From: Clusia tigrina
Taxonomy: Eukaryota; Arthropoda; Insecta; Diptera; Clusiidae
Length of the DNA: 64,000 nucleotides
Reading direction: 5' to 3'
NCBI GenBank assembly: GCA_920105625.2
Contig: OV050030.1
Span: 145,027,877 to 145,091,876 of the forward strand
Shown: positions 30,419 through 41,835 of the stretch, in pieces
How positions within the stretch are numbered: position 1 is the first letter of the stretch
How the letters are laid out: each line of letters starts with the position of its first letter
The notes under the pieces: generated by a model
The model's input: the letters and a program-made list of their open reading frames with translations, nothing else
Database searches by the model: none
Told to the model about the DNA's origin: nothing
Made by a program: the position numbers and the translations under genes

Positions 30419-32988
30419 ACTATATTAAAATATGTCATTGGAATGCAAACGGCATTAGCCAACATAAACTTGAAATTCAACACTTCCTGCATACTAGGCA
30501 AATTGACATTATGCTTTTATCAGAAACGCACTTGACAAACAAAAATTATTTTGTTATATCAGGATATAAATTCTACAAGACAAACCATCCTGACAATAAA
30601 GCACATGGCGGTACGGGTATATTAATAAGAGATAGATTTAAGCATCATGCACTAGAAGAGTATGCAAAGGACTATCTGCAGGCAACATCAATATGTCTTC
30701 AATGCTGGGAGGAAAATATTGTACTAAGCGCAGTCTATTGTCCTCCAAGATACTCAGTGACTGAATTACAATTCACACAATTTTTCACATCATTGGGGAC
30801 CAAATTTTTGGCAGCAGGTGATTATAATGCAAAACATATCTTTTGGGGCTCCAGGTTATTAAATGCCAAAAGCAAACAACTGTTCTCTGCACTACTAAAT
30901 CGGTGTTCTGACCTAGACTTCGTGTCTTCAGGACAACCGACAAACTGGCCCTCTGACCCTCAAAAAGTGCCAGACCTCATCGATTTTGGAATAACCAGTG
31001 GTATTGATCGTAACTTGTGATCTGCAGAATCGTGTTTAGAGCTCGCTTCTGATCATTCATCAGTTATTATATGTCTACATAAACAACCTCAACTGGGTAA
31101 GAAAACAGGTCACCTAACCAACAAAAGAACAAACTGGCTTAGGTACCGTCAATATGTAAGTAGTCATATAAACATTGGTCCTCGACTAAAGAGTGCAAGC
31201 GATATTGACTCGGCACTTTTGGCCATCAACTCAGTTCTTCCATTTTCAGCCACACACTCACCTCCAGCAGCCTCATTATCGCGATCCGCAACAACTCGCA
31301 CAACTTCTGCAGTTATCGATAGTCTCGTTAAGGAGAAAAGGCGCTTAAGAAGAGAGTGGCATAAAAATAGATCACCCTACGCCAAGCAGAAATTAGCATT
31401 AGCAAAAAAACGCCTCCGAGAAGCACTGAACTGCGAGCTAGAGAACAGTTTGAAAAAGTATACTGAGACGCTAACTCCAACACAAAATACTAACTACTCT
31501 TTATGGAAAGCCTATAAAAATATAAAGACTGTCATCCACCACTCAGGCAAAATTATGGAACTTGGGGAAGAAGTGACGAAGAGAAAGCCTCAGCGTTTGC
31601 AAATCATCTCAAATCCGTATTCCAAACTAACCAACCAACCAACTATTTTGAAATTCCATTTTTGGCCCCTAAAATACCACTAATCCCGACGAAGGTTAAA
31701 ATGAAGGAAGTGCAACTTGCAATTAAAACTCAGCTAAACTCGAAAAAAGCACCAGGATTTGATTAATTACCGCAAAAATTATTGTGGAATTGCCTGAAAT
31801 AGCCATCAAAATAGTGACGCAGTTATTTAATGCAATATTTAGGATTGGGTATTTTCCACAACCCTGGAAAATATCACAAATTACAATGATACCAAAACCC
31901 GGGAAAGACGCAACTCAATCATCATCTTATCGGCCCATAAGCTTGCTCCCAGTGATTTCTAAATTATTTGAGAAACTAAAGCTGCAGCCGCAAATATACA
32001 AATCCAACATTATTCCCCACCATCAATCTGGATTTCGTAAGAATCACAGAACCATAGAGCAAATTAACTGCATTACTAGTGCAATCGAAATACTTTTGAA
32101 GACAAAAAATACTGCTCTGGTATATTCTTAGATATTGCACAGGCGTTTGACAGAGTTTGGCATGCAGGATTAATATATAAAATTCAAAAACTCTTACCAG
32201 TTAATGTGCACATGCTACTCGAATCGTATACACCACAAACGACTTTGATAATTATGCTGGGGTTCCACAAGGTAGTGTTCTAGGTCCTGTACTATATGTA
32301 TTATTCACTGCAGACCTCCCTACTGATGATCATCTGGTCACTTCAACATTCGCAGACGACACTGCTATTCTTAGTAGACATAGCAATCCAATAGTGGCTT
32401 CGAATCGCCTTGAGGAGCATTTGAAGGAAATGGAAGTGTGGCTGGCAAATTGGCGCATTAAGGTAAATGAGACCAAGAGCATTCATGTTACGTTTACACT
32501 TAGGAAAGACACATGCCCAAAACAATGTTGCTATTTCTCAATCGAATACTGTAACATACCTATGAGTCCATCTAGACAGACGACTAACTTGGCGGAACCA
32601 TATTGAGGCAAAACGAACGCAGAAAAAGCTAAAGGCCCATAAAATCAATTGGCCACTCATCTCCAAGTCAAGGTTTCGTTTACAACATAAACTTTTATTG
32701 TACAAGGCAGTGATCAAACCAATTTGGGCATACGGAGCTGAGCTTTGGGGGTTCATCGAACGTCGAGCTGATACATCGATTGTAATCGAAAATCGGGTGC
32801 GCCTTGGTTCGTTAGAAATGCTGACATCCATAAGGACCTCAACATTCCTCTGGTTAAAAGTGAGCTCACAGAGATTATGCTCAAACACAAAAAAAAAACT
32901 ACGAGAGCACTCAAATCCATTGGTAAAAAATTTAGCTAGAATTAAAACAGCAACACGCCTCAAAAGATTGGACTTACCTATGTATTAA
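30415..32988 (+). pseudogene. Jockey ORF2 (endonuclease-RT), broken
   Basis: ATG at 30415 overlaps the ORF1 stop. Endonuclease motifs: WNANGIS, LLSETHL, GGTGILI, AAGDYNAKH and, past a stop at 31018, SDHSSVI. RT motifs: SSYRPISLLPVISKLFEKL (31925), LDIAQAFDRVWH (32130), GVPQGSVLGP (32262) and FADDTAIL (32350). At least four frame changes or stops are present. Ends near 32988 with the conserved LARIKTATRLKRL tail. Confidence 0.88.
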
Positions 32989-33384
32989 ATGTACTAAATA
33001 TTAAATATTTACCATATAAGATACTAAAATGAAATGAATTTAAATTGAATTAAAACTAAAAGGCAAAAATGTAGTGAAATTTAATACTAAGCCCAAACAC
33101 TGGTGCGGGATAAATATAGTTAATTTAGCTCTTAAGATTTAATTACTTATTGTTAGGCTCAAAATTAGTGAATTCAATAAATAAACTGTTAAAAAAAAAA
33201 AAAAAAAATTTTATTTCGTACATCAGACAATAATTCGTTACTTGTATAATTTGCAAATGATATTGCTAATGACAAAGAATAATATGAAATTCTAACGAAT
33301 GCATGGGTGCATAATATATAGTTTAGTTTTCCGTCACCCGGCGATCGAATTAAAAAATTCTAGTGCACATAGTTGAACTCGTTT

Positions 33385-34226
33385 TCATGGTTGCTACATT
33401 CACCAGTACAAGACGGTGCATACTGTCGATTTTGTGTTGCTTTTGATTGGGTGACTGTTTGGAATGGGAGTCACTAAAAGCAAATGCTTTCGTAAAAACT
33501 CCATTTCGGAATTGGAAAAAATGAAGTAGAAAATTTCAAACAAAATCAGCTAAAGGAGTATCACAAAAATGCAATGGAAGGCAATTTCAAGTTAATTTAC
33601 GAAAATAAAAAGAATGACGTGATAAGTGAGATTGATAAAGGGCGCTAAAAGCAACAACGTGAAAATAGAGCGAAATTGACATCCATAATCCGTGTTTTGC
33701 TAGTCTGTGGAAGGCAAGGGTTTGCGTTAAGAGGTCATCGGGATCAAGGAGAGCTTTCGTTAGAAATGCCTGGCGAAAACAATGGAAACTTTAGGGCTCT
33801 ACTGCGTTTAGCTGTTGATATTGGATGACACGTCAGAAAAACATATTGAAACTGCAGTAGAAAACGCTACCTATATCAGTAGACGAATTTAAAATGAAAT
33901 TATTGAAACAGCGGGCCCGTTAAAACAGCGAAAAATCATTAGCCGTATTAAGAATTCTAAATGCTTTTCAATAATTGATGATGAAACAACAGATGTGAGT
34001 GGTATTTGTATTCGGTATGTCGATAATTTAGAGAATGACCAGAAACTGAGAGGACATTTCATACTTTGTTCCTGTTCATGATACCACTGGAAGCGGCCTT
34101 GAAAAAATACTTCCGACAAATTAAAAAATCTTAATGTCAGTCTTGCATACATAATGGGCCAAGGTGAAATTTGTACTTTATTTTTGGAACAATATTGTAA
34201 TTTTTTTATTTTCATTGAGAGGTTAT
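33385..34226 (+). pseudogene. hAT-like transposase, N-terminal part
   Basis: Zinc finger SWLLHSPVQDGAYCRFCVAF is near 33390. RQGFALRGHRDQGE (33716), NFRALLRLAVDIG (33785) and the degenerate FSIIDDETTDVSG (33967) follow. Several stops. A stretch from GTGAAATTTG (34160) to TTGAGAG (34220) looks like a 61-nt intron, since removing it joins GGCCAAG to GTTAT and gives the expected MGQGYD order. Confidence 0.75.
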
Positions 34227-34938
34227 TGCAATGTACCACACAAGTGTACACTGACGACCACACATCGTCATAAGCACAGCAACAAGTCGCATATGCAAAC
34301 AAACTGACAATAGCGCAACGTACGCAATTGCACTCAATACCCAAATACGCTAGACTAGCATTTTGGTGGTGCAATAACACACGCTGCCTATATTGCAGCG
34401 TATGCATATTAGACAGTGCAGTGACTTTAGCCCTGAACTTGCACTCAAAATAATTAATATAAACAAAGACGATGATTCGTCAATGAATAATATCGGTAAT
34501 CCGATACTTGAGACAAATTGCGGGAATATGATTTGTAACTAGTAGAAATAAGATAGATATATTTTATGTTAGTTAGAATAAGAAAACAATAAGAATTAAA
34601 TAATATAAAAGGGCCAGCGAGCCACCAAATAAACCAGAATTAATCTGAACTTCTAAAACTGCAATCCTGCATTAGACTTCTTATTTCTTCTCTCGTGCTC
34701 TTGACTAGGCATAGTTACAGAACAGCACAAACAATAGCTTGGCCAACGGCACACTCTGCCGGTCAAAATCTTTGCTGAGGGTGTCTTTCGCTTCGTGTTA
34801 GGCATTTCTATTTTATAGTGCTCTTTTGCATCTATGCATTGCATAGAATCTGCAAAAATGAACTGAATGTCGATCTTGTGTGACCAACAATCAACATATC
34901 AGTCCTGCCAGCCTAACATCTCAACATTTTACCCTACA
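34227..34938 (+). repeat. 5' LTR of the 412-like element
   Basis: TGCAATGTACC to TTTTACCCTACA. Near-identical to 41124-41835. The left end is fixed by the TTAT duplication and by alignment with the right copy (TGTAGTGTACC). Confidence 0.92.
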
Positions 34939-35075
34939 TGGCGATCCTGCAAACGATCCTGCAACCGTTCCTGCAACCGATCTACAACCTGAAAGGCAGC
35001 CAATAATCCTGCAATCGATCCACAACCTGAAAGGCAGCCAATAATCCTGCAACCGATCCACAACCTGAAAAGCAT
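34939..35075 (+). repeat. Primer site and short leader repeats
   Basis: TGGCGATCCTGC follows the LTR directly and is the likely primer site; the primer tRNA is not certain (tRNA-Arg is used by relatives). Its second half is reiterated: gatcctgcaa recurs, and 38-bp units (acaacctgaaaggcagccaa...) repeat 2.5 times. Confidence 0.65.
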
Positions 35076-35095
35076 CAAAAACAACAGCCCAATTA

Positions 35096-35434
35096 ATGGA
35101 AGAATACGTGCCACAATCTGCAAGCAAACCAACCGTTCCTGCACCAATATACATTGCACAACCCCCACTAAAAGTCGGGCCATTGCCACTAACGATCAAG
35201 GAGTACCAACGACGACAGATACTCCAGAAAGAGCTGAAGAAAACATCAATCCCACCGTGCAAAAATAAACCTTTGAAGAAACGAGGAGGACTGTTAACCA
35301 AACAGAAATACAAACTAGCGCACCTACTTTCAATCGTTAGAGACGAAACCAACCCACCTCCGTGGAATGAGGCCACACGAATCTGGGAGGAAATTGAAAA
35401 TCTCAAACTCCAAATTAAAAACCGAAGAAAGTGA
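35096..35434 (+). CDS. Small leader ORF, basic (112 codons)
   Basis: The product is proline- and lysine-rich (KTSIPPCKNKPLKKRGG, then a C-terminal helix ATRIWEEIENLKLQIKNRRK). No family is recognised. It lies between primer site and gag, in the position of upstream ORFs of related elements. It overlaps the next small ORF (35367-35606), which is in another frame. Confidence 0.4.
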   Translation: MEEYVPQSASKPTVPAPIYIAQPPLKVGPLPLTIKEYQRRQILQKELKKTSIPPCKNKPLKKRGGLLTKQKYKLAHLLSIVRDETNPPPWNEATRIWEEIENLKLQIKNRRK

Positions 35435-35560
35435 CCAGATCGCGTGCATGCGAATAACTTGGCGTATGATCAGAAAAACTGGCACTCCAACCATCGAGGA
35501 CTATAACGACCAAACAACAATCGAAGACGAGACAATACGGATGATCGAGGCGCTCGAAGA

Positions 35561-35779
35561 ATGGGAAAAAGCCAGAGCAAGCCGCAGCACCAAGATGCAA
35601 CGATAAATAACAACCAGCTATCGACAGAAATTACCTACCCATCGATTCCGGAGTCCTACGTAGTAATATTTTTAGTAATAATTATCATTATAATAGCGTA
35701 CAAATTAGATAAATATTTTAAAAACTATGTTCATAAGTATAAGAATGACGCTAATGGCAACGCTATTACAGCAGTCTAA
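35561..35779 (+). CDS. Small membrane-protein ORF with myristoylation-like start (72 codons)
   Basis: The product starts MGKSQSKPQ, which fits an N-myristoylation signal (MGxxxS), then has one hydrophobic segment at residues about 34-46 (VVIFLVIIIIIIA), followed by a Lys-rich tail. It would be a single-pass membrane protein. It overlaps the preceding small ORF (35367-35606) by 46 nt and ends 100 nt before gag. No homologue is known to me; function unknown. Confidence 0.45.
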   Translation: MGKSQSKPQHQDATINNNQLSTEITYPSIPESYVVIFLVIIIIIIAYKLDKYFKNYVHKYKNDANGNAITAV

Positions 35780-35879
35780 TTAAACAAAAATTAATATATT
35801 AAACATTTAAATAAATATGTCAAATTTTATATAAAAATAAATAAAATTTCTTAATACAAATTTCTTACTGTAATCCTAA

Positions 35880-37136
35880 ATGGATTTGAAATTCAATGCT
35901 TTAAAAGATATACTAGCTACACTTAGGAAAAATCCCAGCAGAAGACATACAAACAAAACAGTGACAGCAAAACTTATACTAATCGACACATTAAGAGAGG
36001 AGTTTAATAACATAATAGAGACCGACACTGACAATAAAGATCTAACTGGAATAAAAATTAGCTTCGCCAATACCTATTCCACAATAAAAACTATTTTATT
36101 AAAACAATTAACCGAAGAGACTGAACCAATAAACAACATGGCATCTTTTAGCATAGAAACGGCATCAAAATCTCTACCCACATTTACGGACAACTTCACA
36201 GAATTAGATAGTTTCATAATCACCGCTGAGCTGATAAACAAATCACTCAATGAGTCAGGACAGACAGATTTACTAGAGTATATCTACCATGCCAAATTAT
36301 CTGTCAATGTAAGAACAGCAATAGGAGGTTACACAAAACCAGAAGACTTAAATACACTTACCACTCTACTACAACAGAGGTACAAAGACGCGACAACAAT
36401 ACCACAGCTACAATCTAGACTAACTAATCTACAACAAAGGAATTCAGGAATCAACTCGTACAAAGAAAAAATTCTGACAATAATAGAAAGTTTAAACAGA
36501 ATTAACATACACAATTTAGGAGAGACAGCTACACAAGCAGAAAAGACCGTAATAATAAAAACAAACAACAAGTTAGCATTGGACACTTTCAAGAAAGGAC
36601 TGAATGAGAATTACAAAGCGACAATTTTTGCTGCAAGACCGAAAGATCTAGCAGAAGCAACAGAATTGGCACTTGAACTTGAGAGCGAATCTAGAATAAT
36701 GCCGAACACATCACAGCTGATGCAAGTAAGACATAATTCATTCAACTCACAAGGTACAAGGTCCAATTTCAACGCTCCGCGCAAATATAATTCATTCAAC
36801 CCTTCTCCACAATACACAAACAACACACGACATAATTTCAGCACACGCTATAATAAAAATAACTACAACAACACTAACCATGCAAACAACAGAAACAATA
36901 ACCGTAGCAATACAAATTACAGTCAAAGAAACAATAACTACAACAACACCAATAATCAAAATAATAACAACTTCAGACACAACAACAGCTACAACAACAA
37001 CTACAACTCACAAGGCAGCCAGCAGAACAACAACAACAATTACAACTCAAACAGAAACCGCCGCATAAACATGATACACGATGCGGGAAACGAAGAAGGC
37101 CCAGAATGTATAACCATTCTGGACAGCCAAAATTAA
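35880..37136 (+). CDS. gag: Gag of the 412-like element
   Basis: An intact 418-codon ORF. Residues ~85-270 form the helical capsid-like region (SFSIETASKSLPTFTDNFTE, LDSFIITAELIN; LIEYIYH-type helix; LQQRYKDATTIPQLQSRL). The last 110 residues are Asn/Arg/Tyr-rich (RNNNRSNTNYSQRNNN) with no CCHC knuckle, a likely RNA-binding tail. Pol follows after 34 nt in another frame. Confidence 0.88.
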   Translation: MDLKFNALKDILATLRKNPSRRHTNKTVTAKLILIDTLREEFNNIIETDTDNKDLTGIKISFANTYSTIKTILLKQLTEETEPINNMASFSIETASKSLPTFTDNFTELDSFIITAELINKSLNESGQTDLLEYIYHAKLSVNVRTAIGGYTKPEDLNTLTTLLQQRYKDATTIPQLQSRLTNLQQRNSGINSYKEKILTIIESLNRINIHNLGETATQAEKTVIIKTNNKLALDTFKKGLNENYKATIFAARPKDLAEATELALELESESRIMPNTSQLMQVRHNSFNSQGTRSNFNAPRKYNSFNPSPQYTNNTRHNFSTRYNKNNYNNTNHANNRNNNRSNTNYSQRNNNYNNTNNQNNNNFRHNNSYNNNYNSQGSQQNNNNNYNSNRNRRINMIHDAGNEEGPECITILDSQN

Positions 37137-37170
37137 ATGTGTATAAAATCTCTCACACAAAAAGCAAAAA

Positions 37171-40100
37171 ATGACATTTTTGATAGACAAAATAAGCAGC
37201 AAATTAGAAAACCACGAATACTTTCCTGATGACAAATGCAAATTAACAGGCATAACAAACGAAGAGGTATATTCTGAAGGTCAAATAGAATTACAATTAG
37301 ATATTGGAGAAGAATCTTGCAACCACCCTTTCCAATTAGTAAACAAAACATTTCCAATAGAAACAGATGGCATTCTAGGTAGGGATTTTTTTGAAAAATA
37401 TATATGTAAAATCGATTATGAAACGTTTACAATTTCCGCGTACGTAAACAAACAAACACTAATTATACCCATGCACACTAAATCTCACGACACTCAAAAA
37501 ATAAAAATACCAGCAAGAACAGAAATAATACAAGCCTTAAAATTAAACATAAATGAAGACAAAATAATTCTAAATAAAGAATTAAAAGAAGGCATATTTC
37601 TAAGCAACTCAATAGCACCCAAAAGTGGTATAACCCACATAAAAATTCTAAATGCAACAAACAAAGAGGTAATTTTAGACGGCATACAATTTGAAACTGA
37701 CTCACTAAAAAATTATGACATACTAAAGTACAGTACGCAAGATAATTACAATGAAAATAGACTACAGAAAATCATTGAAACTTTAAATTTTAACTGCACA
37801 GACGAAATTACAAAAACCCAACTCATAAACATCCTAAGACAATACCAAGAAGTTTTTCATCTTAAAGACGAACCACTTTCGACAAACAATTTTTACACAC
37901 AAAACATAACGACACATGACAACACCCCCGTTTACATTAAAAACTACAGACTGCCACACACACACACAGAAATTGTGAATGAATAGGTAAAGAAAATGCT
38001 ACAAGAGGATATCATTGAACCTTCAGTCAGCCCATACAATGCTCCACTCCTTTTGGTTCCTAAAAAGAACACTATTGACAAAAAGAAATGGAGACTTGTA
38101 GTGGATTTTAGAAAACTGAATGACAAAATAATAAATGATAAATTCCCGCTAACTCGCCTAGAAGACATTCTAGACAAGTTAGGCAGAGCAAAATGGTTTT
38201 CAACCTTAGACATGACCAGTTCATTTCATCAAATAAAATGAGAAAAACAATCACGACCATTAACAGCTTTTTTCACATCCAATGGACATTATCAATTTAA
38301 AAGACTACCTTTCGGACTAAAAATTTCATCCAACAGCTTTCAGAGAATGTTAACAATAGCACTCTCAGGACTTGACTCAGAAGCATTCCTTTATGTAGAT
38401 GACATAATCATCTATGGATGCAGTCTAAACCACCATAACCAAAATTTAATCAAAGTACTAGACAGACTAAAACAACATAACTTAAAATTAAACGCAGCAA
38501 AATGCAACTTTCTGAGACCAGAAGTCGTATATTTAGGACATTTGATTACACAAGACGGAGTTAAAACTGACCCAGCAAAATACGAGACTGTAAAAAATTA
38601 CCCTCAACCGAAAAACGCAGACGAAGTAAGAAGATTCGTTGCATTCTGCAACTACTATAGAAAATTCATACCAGAATTTGCAGATATTGCAAAATGTTTA
38701 AACTCCTTACTAAAGAAATCAGCCAAATTTGTATGGACAGATGAATTCCAAAAATCTTTTGAAACTCTTAAACTAAAATTAATAAACCCACCACTATTGC
38801 AATACCCAAATTTTGATAAACCCTTCATATTAACTACAGATGCATCGAATTATGCATTAGGCGCCGTACTATCACAAGGCGAAATAGGACAAGATTTACC
38901 AATATCATATGCTAGCAAATCATTACAAAAACACGATTTGAATAAGCCAATAATAGAAAAAGAGCTACTAGCAATACATTGGAGTATTAACTTCTTCAAA
39001 ACCTATCTATATGGCCAAAAGTTCACGGTAGTAACTGACCATCGACCACTGATACCACTATTCTCTCACAAAAACCCTTCATCTAAAATGACCAGAATTA
39101 GATTAGACCTCAGTGACTATGATTTCAACATAGTATATAAAACAGGAAAGATGAATACAAATGCAGATGCATTGTCAAGAATACAAATTGACTCGGACAT
39201 TCTAAAAGAAATGATACCGAAAGAAATTGATGAAAAAGCCAAAAGGGCCCTAGTAATAACGAGAGGGATGGCAAATAAAAATAAAACAAATGAAGAGGCA
39301 AATAAAAATGAAATAAATGAATAGGCAAATAAAAATGAAAATAAGAAATTGAGAAATTGCATATCTCAGGAGACTGATCACCTTCAAATATGGGAATGTA
39401 CATCAATAAATGACGTCAAGATTATTAAAAAATTTAAATTTAATGTCGACAAGAAAAATCAAAGCTTTGAAAAAATGAATATATATATAAAAAATGATAT
39501 TGTGCACATAGGCGAAAGCGATAATTCACCGAATCAAGATTCGACTCTGAAGAAGCTCCGACCTAAAAATAAAAATATAAATGAAAATATAAAGCATGCA
39601 GGAATCAATGATAAATCAGCGAGACTAGACTCGATTCTGAGGAAATTTATATCCAAAACGAAGAAAGAAAAAATTAAAGAATTAGCAATTGCAAATAATG
39701 ATGAAATATTCAAAATATATACAAAAGAAGAATTTAAAGAAGCGTACGCAAAAATAAAAATGAATAGCAAAAGTCCTCAGCTAAAAATATTAATTTATAT
39801 ACCTCCAAAGGGAATAACGGAGGATATTTTAAAATACAAACTAATAGATGAATGTCACAGGACATCCCGCAGTAAGAAAAACTCTACTCAAATTAAAACA
39901 AAGATACATTTGGAAAAATATGAACCAAATGGTAATGAAATTCGTATCCAACTGTGACACATGCGTGAAGTGTAAACAAACAAGACACATCAAAGAACCA
40001 CAAACCATAACAGACACCCCTAACACAAGTTTCGAAGTCATATCAATTGACACCGTAGGACCACTAAAAATTTCAAACGAATACCGCTACATACTGACCA

Positions 40101-40829
40101 TGCAGTGCGAGCTGACAAAGTTCGTAATCGCACATCCAATGATAACAAAAGACGCACTCACAACAGCCAAAACATTAGTTGAACAATTTATACTCAAATA
40201 CGGACACTTCAAAATTCTTAAATCTGACAACGGGACAGAATTTACAAACGAGCTAATGGCAAACATATGTGCAGTGCTCAAAATACAACAGAAATTTTCG
40301 ACACCGTACCACCACCAAACGATAGGCTCACTAGAACGCAACCACAGAGTTTTGAATGAATTCCTACTGACATCGACAAACGACGACGAATGGGATAAGT
40401 GGATTCCCTACTTCACTTTCACTTACAACACAATGCCACATGTTGACACGGGCTACACGCCATATGAATTCATATATGGGAAACTCCCAGGTTTACCCAA
40501 TGAAGTAATAGAAAGTAACACAAAAATTTACAACTTTGAAAATTACGCCAACGAGCTAAAAGCGAGATAACGCTATGCCCACGAAAAGGCAAACCAAATG
40601 CTAATGAAAGCAAAACAAAAACGTACACTAACTGACTCAAAAACTAATAAAAATACACTTAATGTAGAAATAGGAGATTTAGTTCTATTAAAAGTAGGAA
40701 AAAGAATATGAATCCATATAAAGGACCATATAAAATACTAGATAAGTTAGGAGTAAATTCATTAATAGAATATAATGGTACACCTAAGAAAGTACATAAT
40801 AATCAATTAAAACCATACAATGTAGTTTA
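37171..40829 (+). pseudogene. pol: Pol of the 412-like element, several stops
   Basis: The protease region holds TDGILGRDF, but the expected DTG is not intact (FLIDKISS). RT (FSTLDMTSSFHQIK, catalytic YVDD near 38394), RNase H (TTDASNYALGAVL near 38835) and integrase (H..C..C zinc end CDTCVKC; IDTVGPL, KSDNGTEF, GSLERNHR) follow, and a GPY block near 40720. In-frame stops: TAG near 37984, TGA near 38239, TAG near 39322, TAA near 40568. Frameshifts lie near 39860 and 40700. Otherwise complete, so inactivation seems recent. Confidence 0.9.
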
Positions 40830-41111
40830 AATTTATACGATAAGATTTATAATTAAAACTATCACTATATATAATCAAAACAATGTAATTAGTAATCATA
40901 AGTATATGTAATTATATCAAAACTACATAATTTGTAATTTTAACTATATAATTAAAAACGCTACAATGTAACTTTAATAATAAGAAACAATTTATAAACA
41001 AACAATACCAATTATTAGAAAATATGAAAATCATCTAACATAAGACAATTGTAATACAACACAAACCATATTTCCAGAAAAATTATTCGCTAACACCCCT
41101 AATTTTTCTCT

Positions 41112-41123
41112 TAAGGGTGAGGG
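41112..41123 (+). other. Polypurine tract of the 412-like element
   Basis: taagggtgaggg immediately before the right LTR. Confidence 0.75.
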
Positions 41124-41835
41124 TGTAGTGTACCACACAAGTGTACACTGACGACCACACATCGTCATAAGCACAGCAACAAGTCGCATATGCAAACAAA
41201 CTGACAATAGCGCAACGTACGCAATTGCACTCAATACCCAAATACGCTAGACTAGCATTTTGGTGGTGCAATAACACACGCTGCCTATATTGCAGCGTAT
41301 GCATATTAGACAGTGCAGTGACTTTAGCTCTGAACTTGCACTCAAAATAATTAATATAAACAAAGACGATGATTCGTCAATGAATAATATCGGTCATCCG
41401 ATACTTGAGACAAATTGCGGGAATATGATTTGTAACTAGTAGAAATAAGATAGATATATTTTATGTTAGTTAGAATAAGAAAACAATAAGAATTAAATAA
41501 TATAAAAGGGCCAGCGAGCCACCAAATAAACCAGAATTAATCTGAACTTCTAAAACTGCAATCCTGCATTAGACTTCTTATTTCTTCTCTCGTGCTTTTG
41601 ACTAGGCATAGTTACAGAACAGCACAAACAATAGCTTGGCCAACGGCAGACTCTGCCGGTCAAAATCTTTGCTGAGGGTGTCTTTCGCTTCGTGTTAGGC
41701 ATTTCTATTTTATAGTGCTCTTTTGCATCTATGCATTGCATAGAATCTGCAAAAATGAACTGAATGTCGATCTTGCGTGACCAACAATCAACATATCAGT
41801 CCTGCCAGCCTAACATCTCAACATTTTACCCTACA
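41124..41835 (+). repeat. 3' LTR of the 412-like element
   Basis: TGTAGTGTACC to TTTTACCCTACA, followed by the second TTAT of the target duplication. Confidence 0.93.

Larger units (their letters stand above)
29344..33209 (+). mobile_element. Jockey-clade LINE, copy 1
   Basis: ORF1 with an ANYRGC zinc knuckle, ORF2 with endonuclease and RT, and a 3' end with AATAAA followed by 18 A's (33191-33209). ORF1 and ORF2 overlap by ATGA at 30415-30418. It is the same family as the copy at 46748-51562 but has lost part of ORF1. The 5' boundary and target duplication were not identified. Confidence 0.88.
34227..41835 (+). mobile_element. Complete mdg1/412-like Ty3 retrotransposon
   Basis: LTRs of 712 bp (34227-34938, 41124-41835) differ at about seven sites (1%). 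Flanks are TTAT on both sides (34223-34226, 41836-41839). Order: primer site, ~940-nt leader with small ORFs, gag without a zinc knuckle, pol, purine tract. There is no env. A zinc-knuckle-free, Asn-rich Gag and the absence of env fit the mdg1/412 group. Pol carries several nonsense codons in spite of the young LTRs. Confidence 0.93.

Noticed and set aside
34223..34232. Left LTR start placed at TGTACC (34232)
   Set aside because: Starting at TGCAATG (34227) aligns with TGTAGTG of the right LTR and gives a matching TTAT target duplication; the later start gives none.
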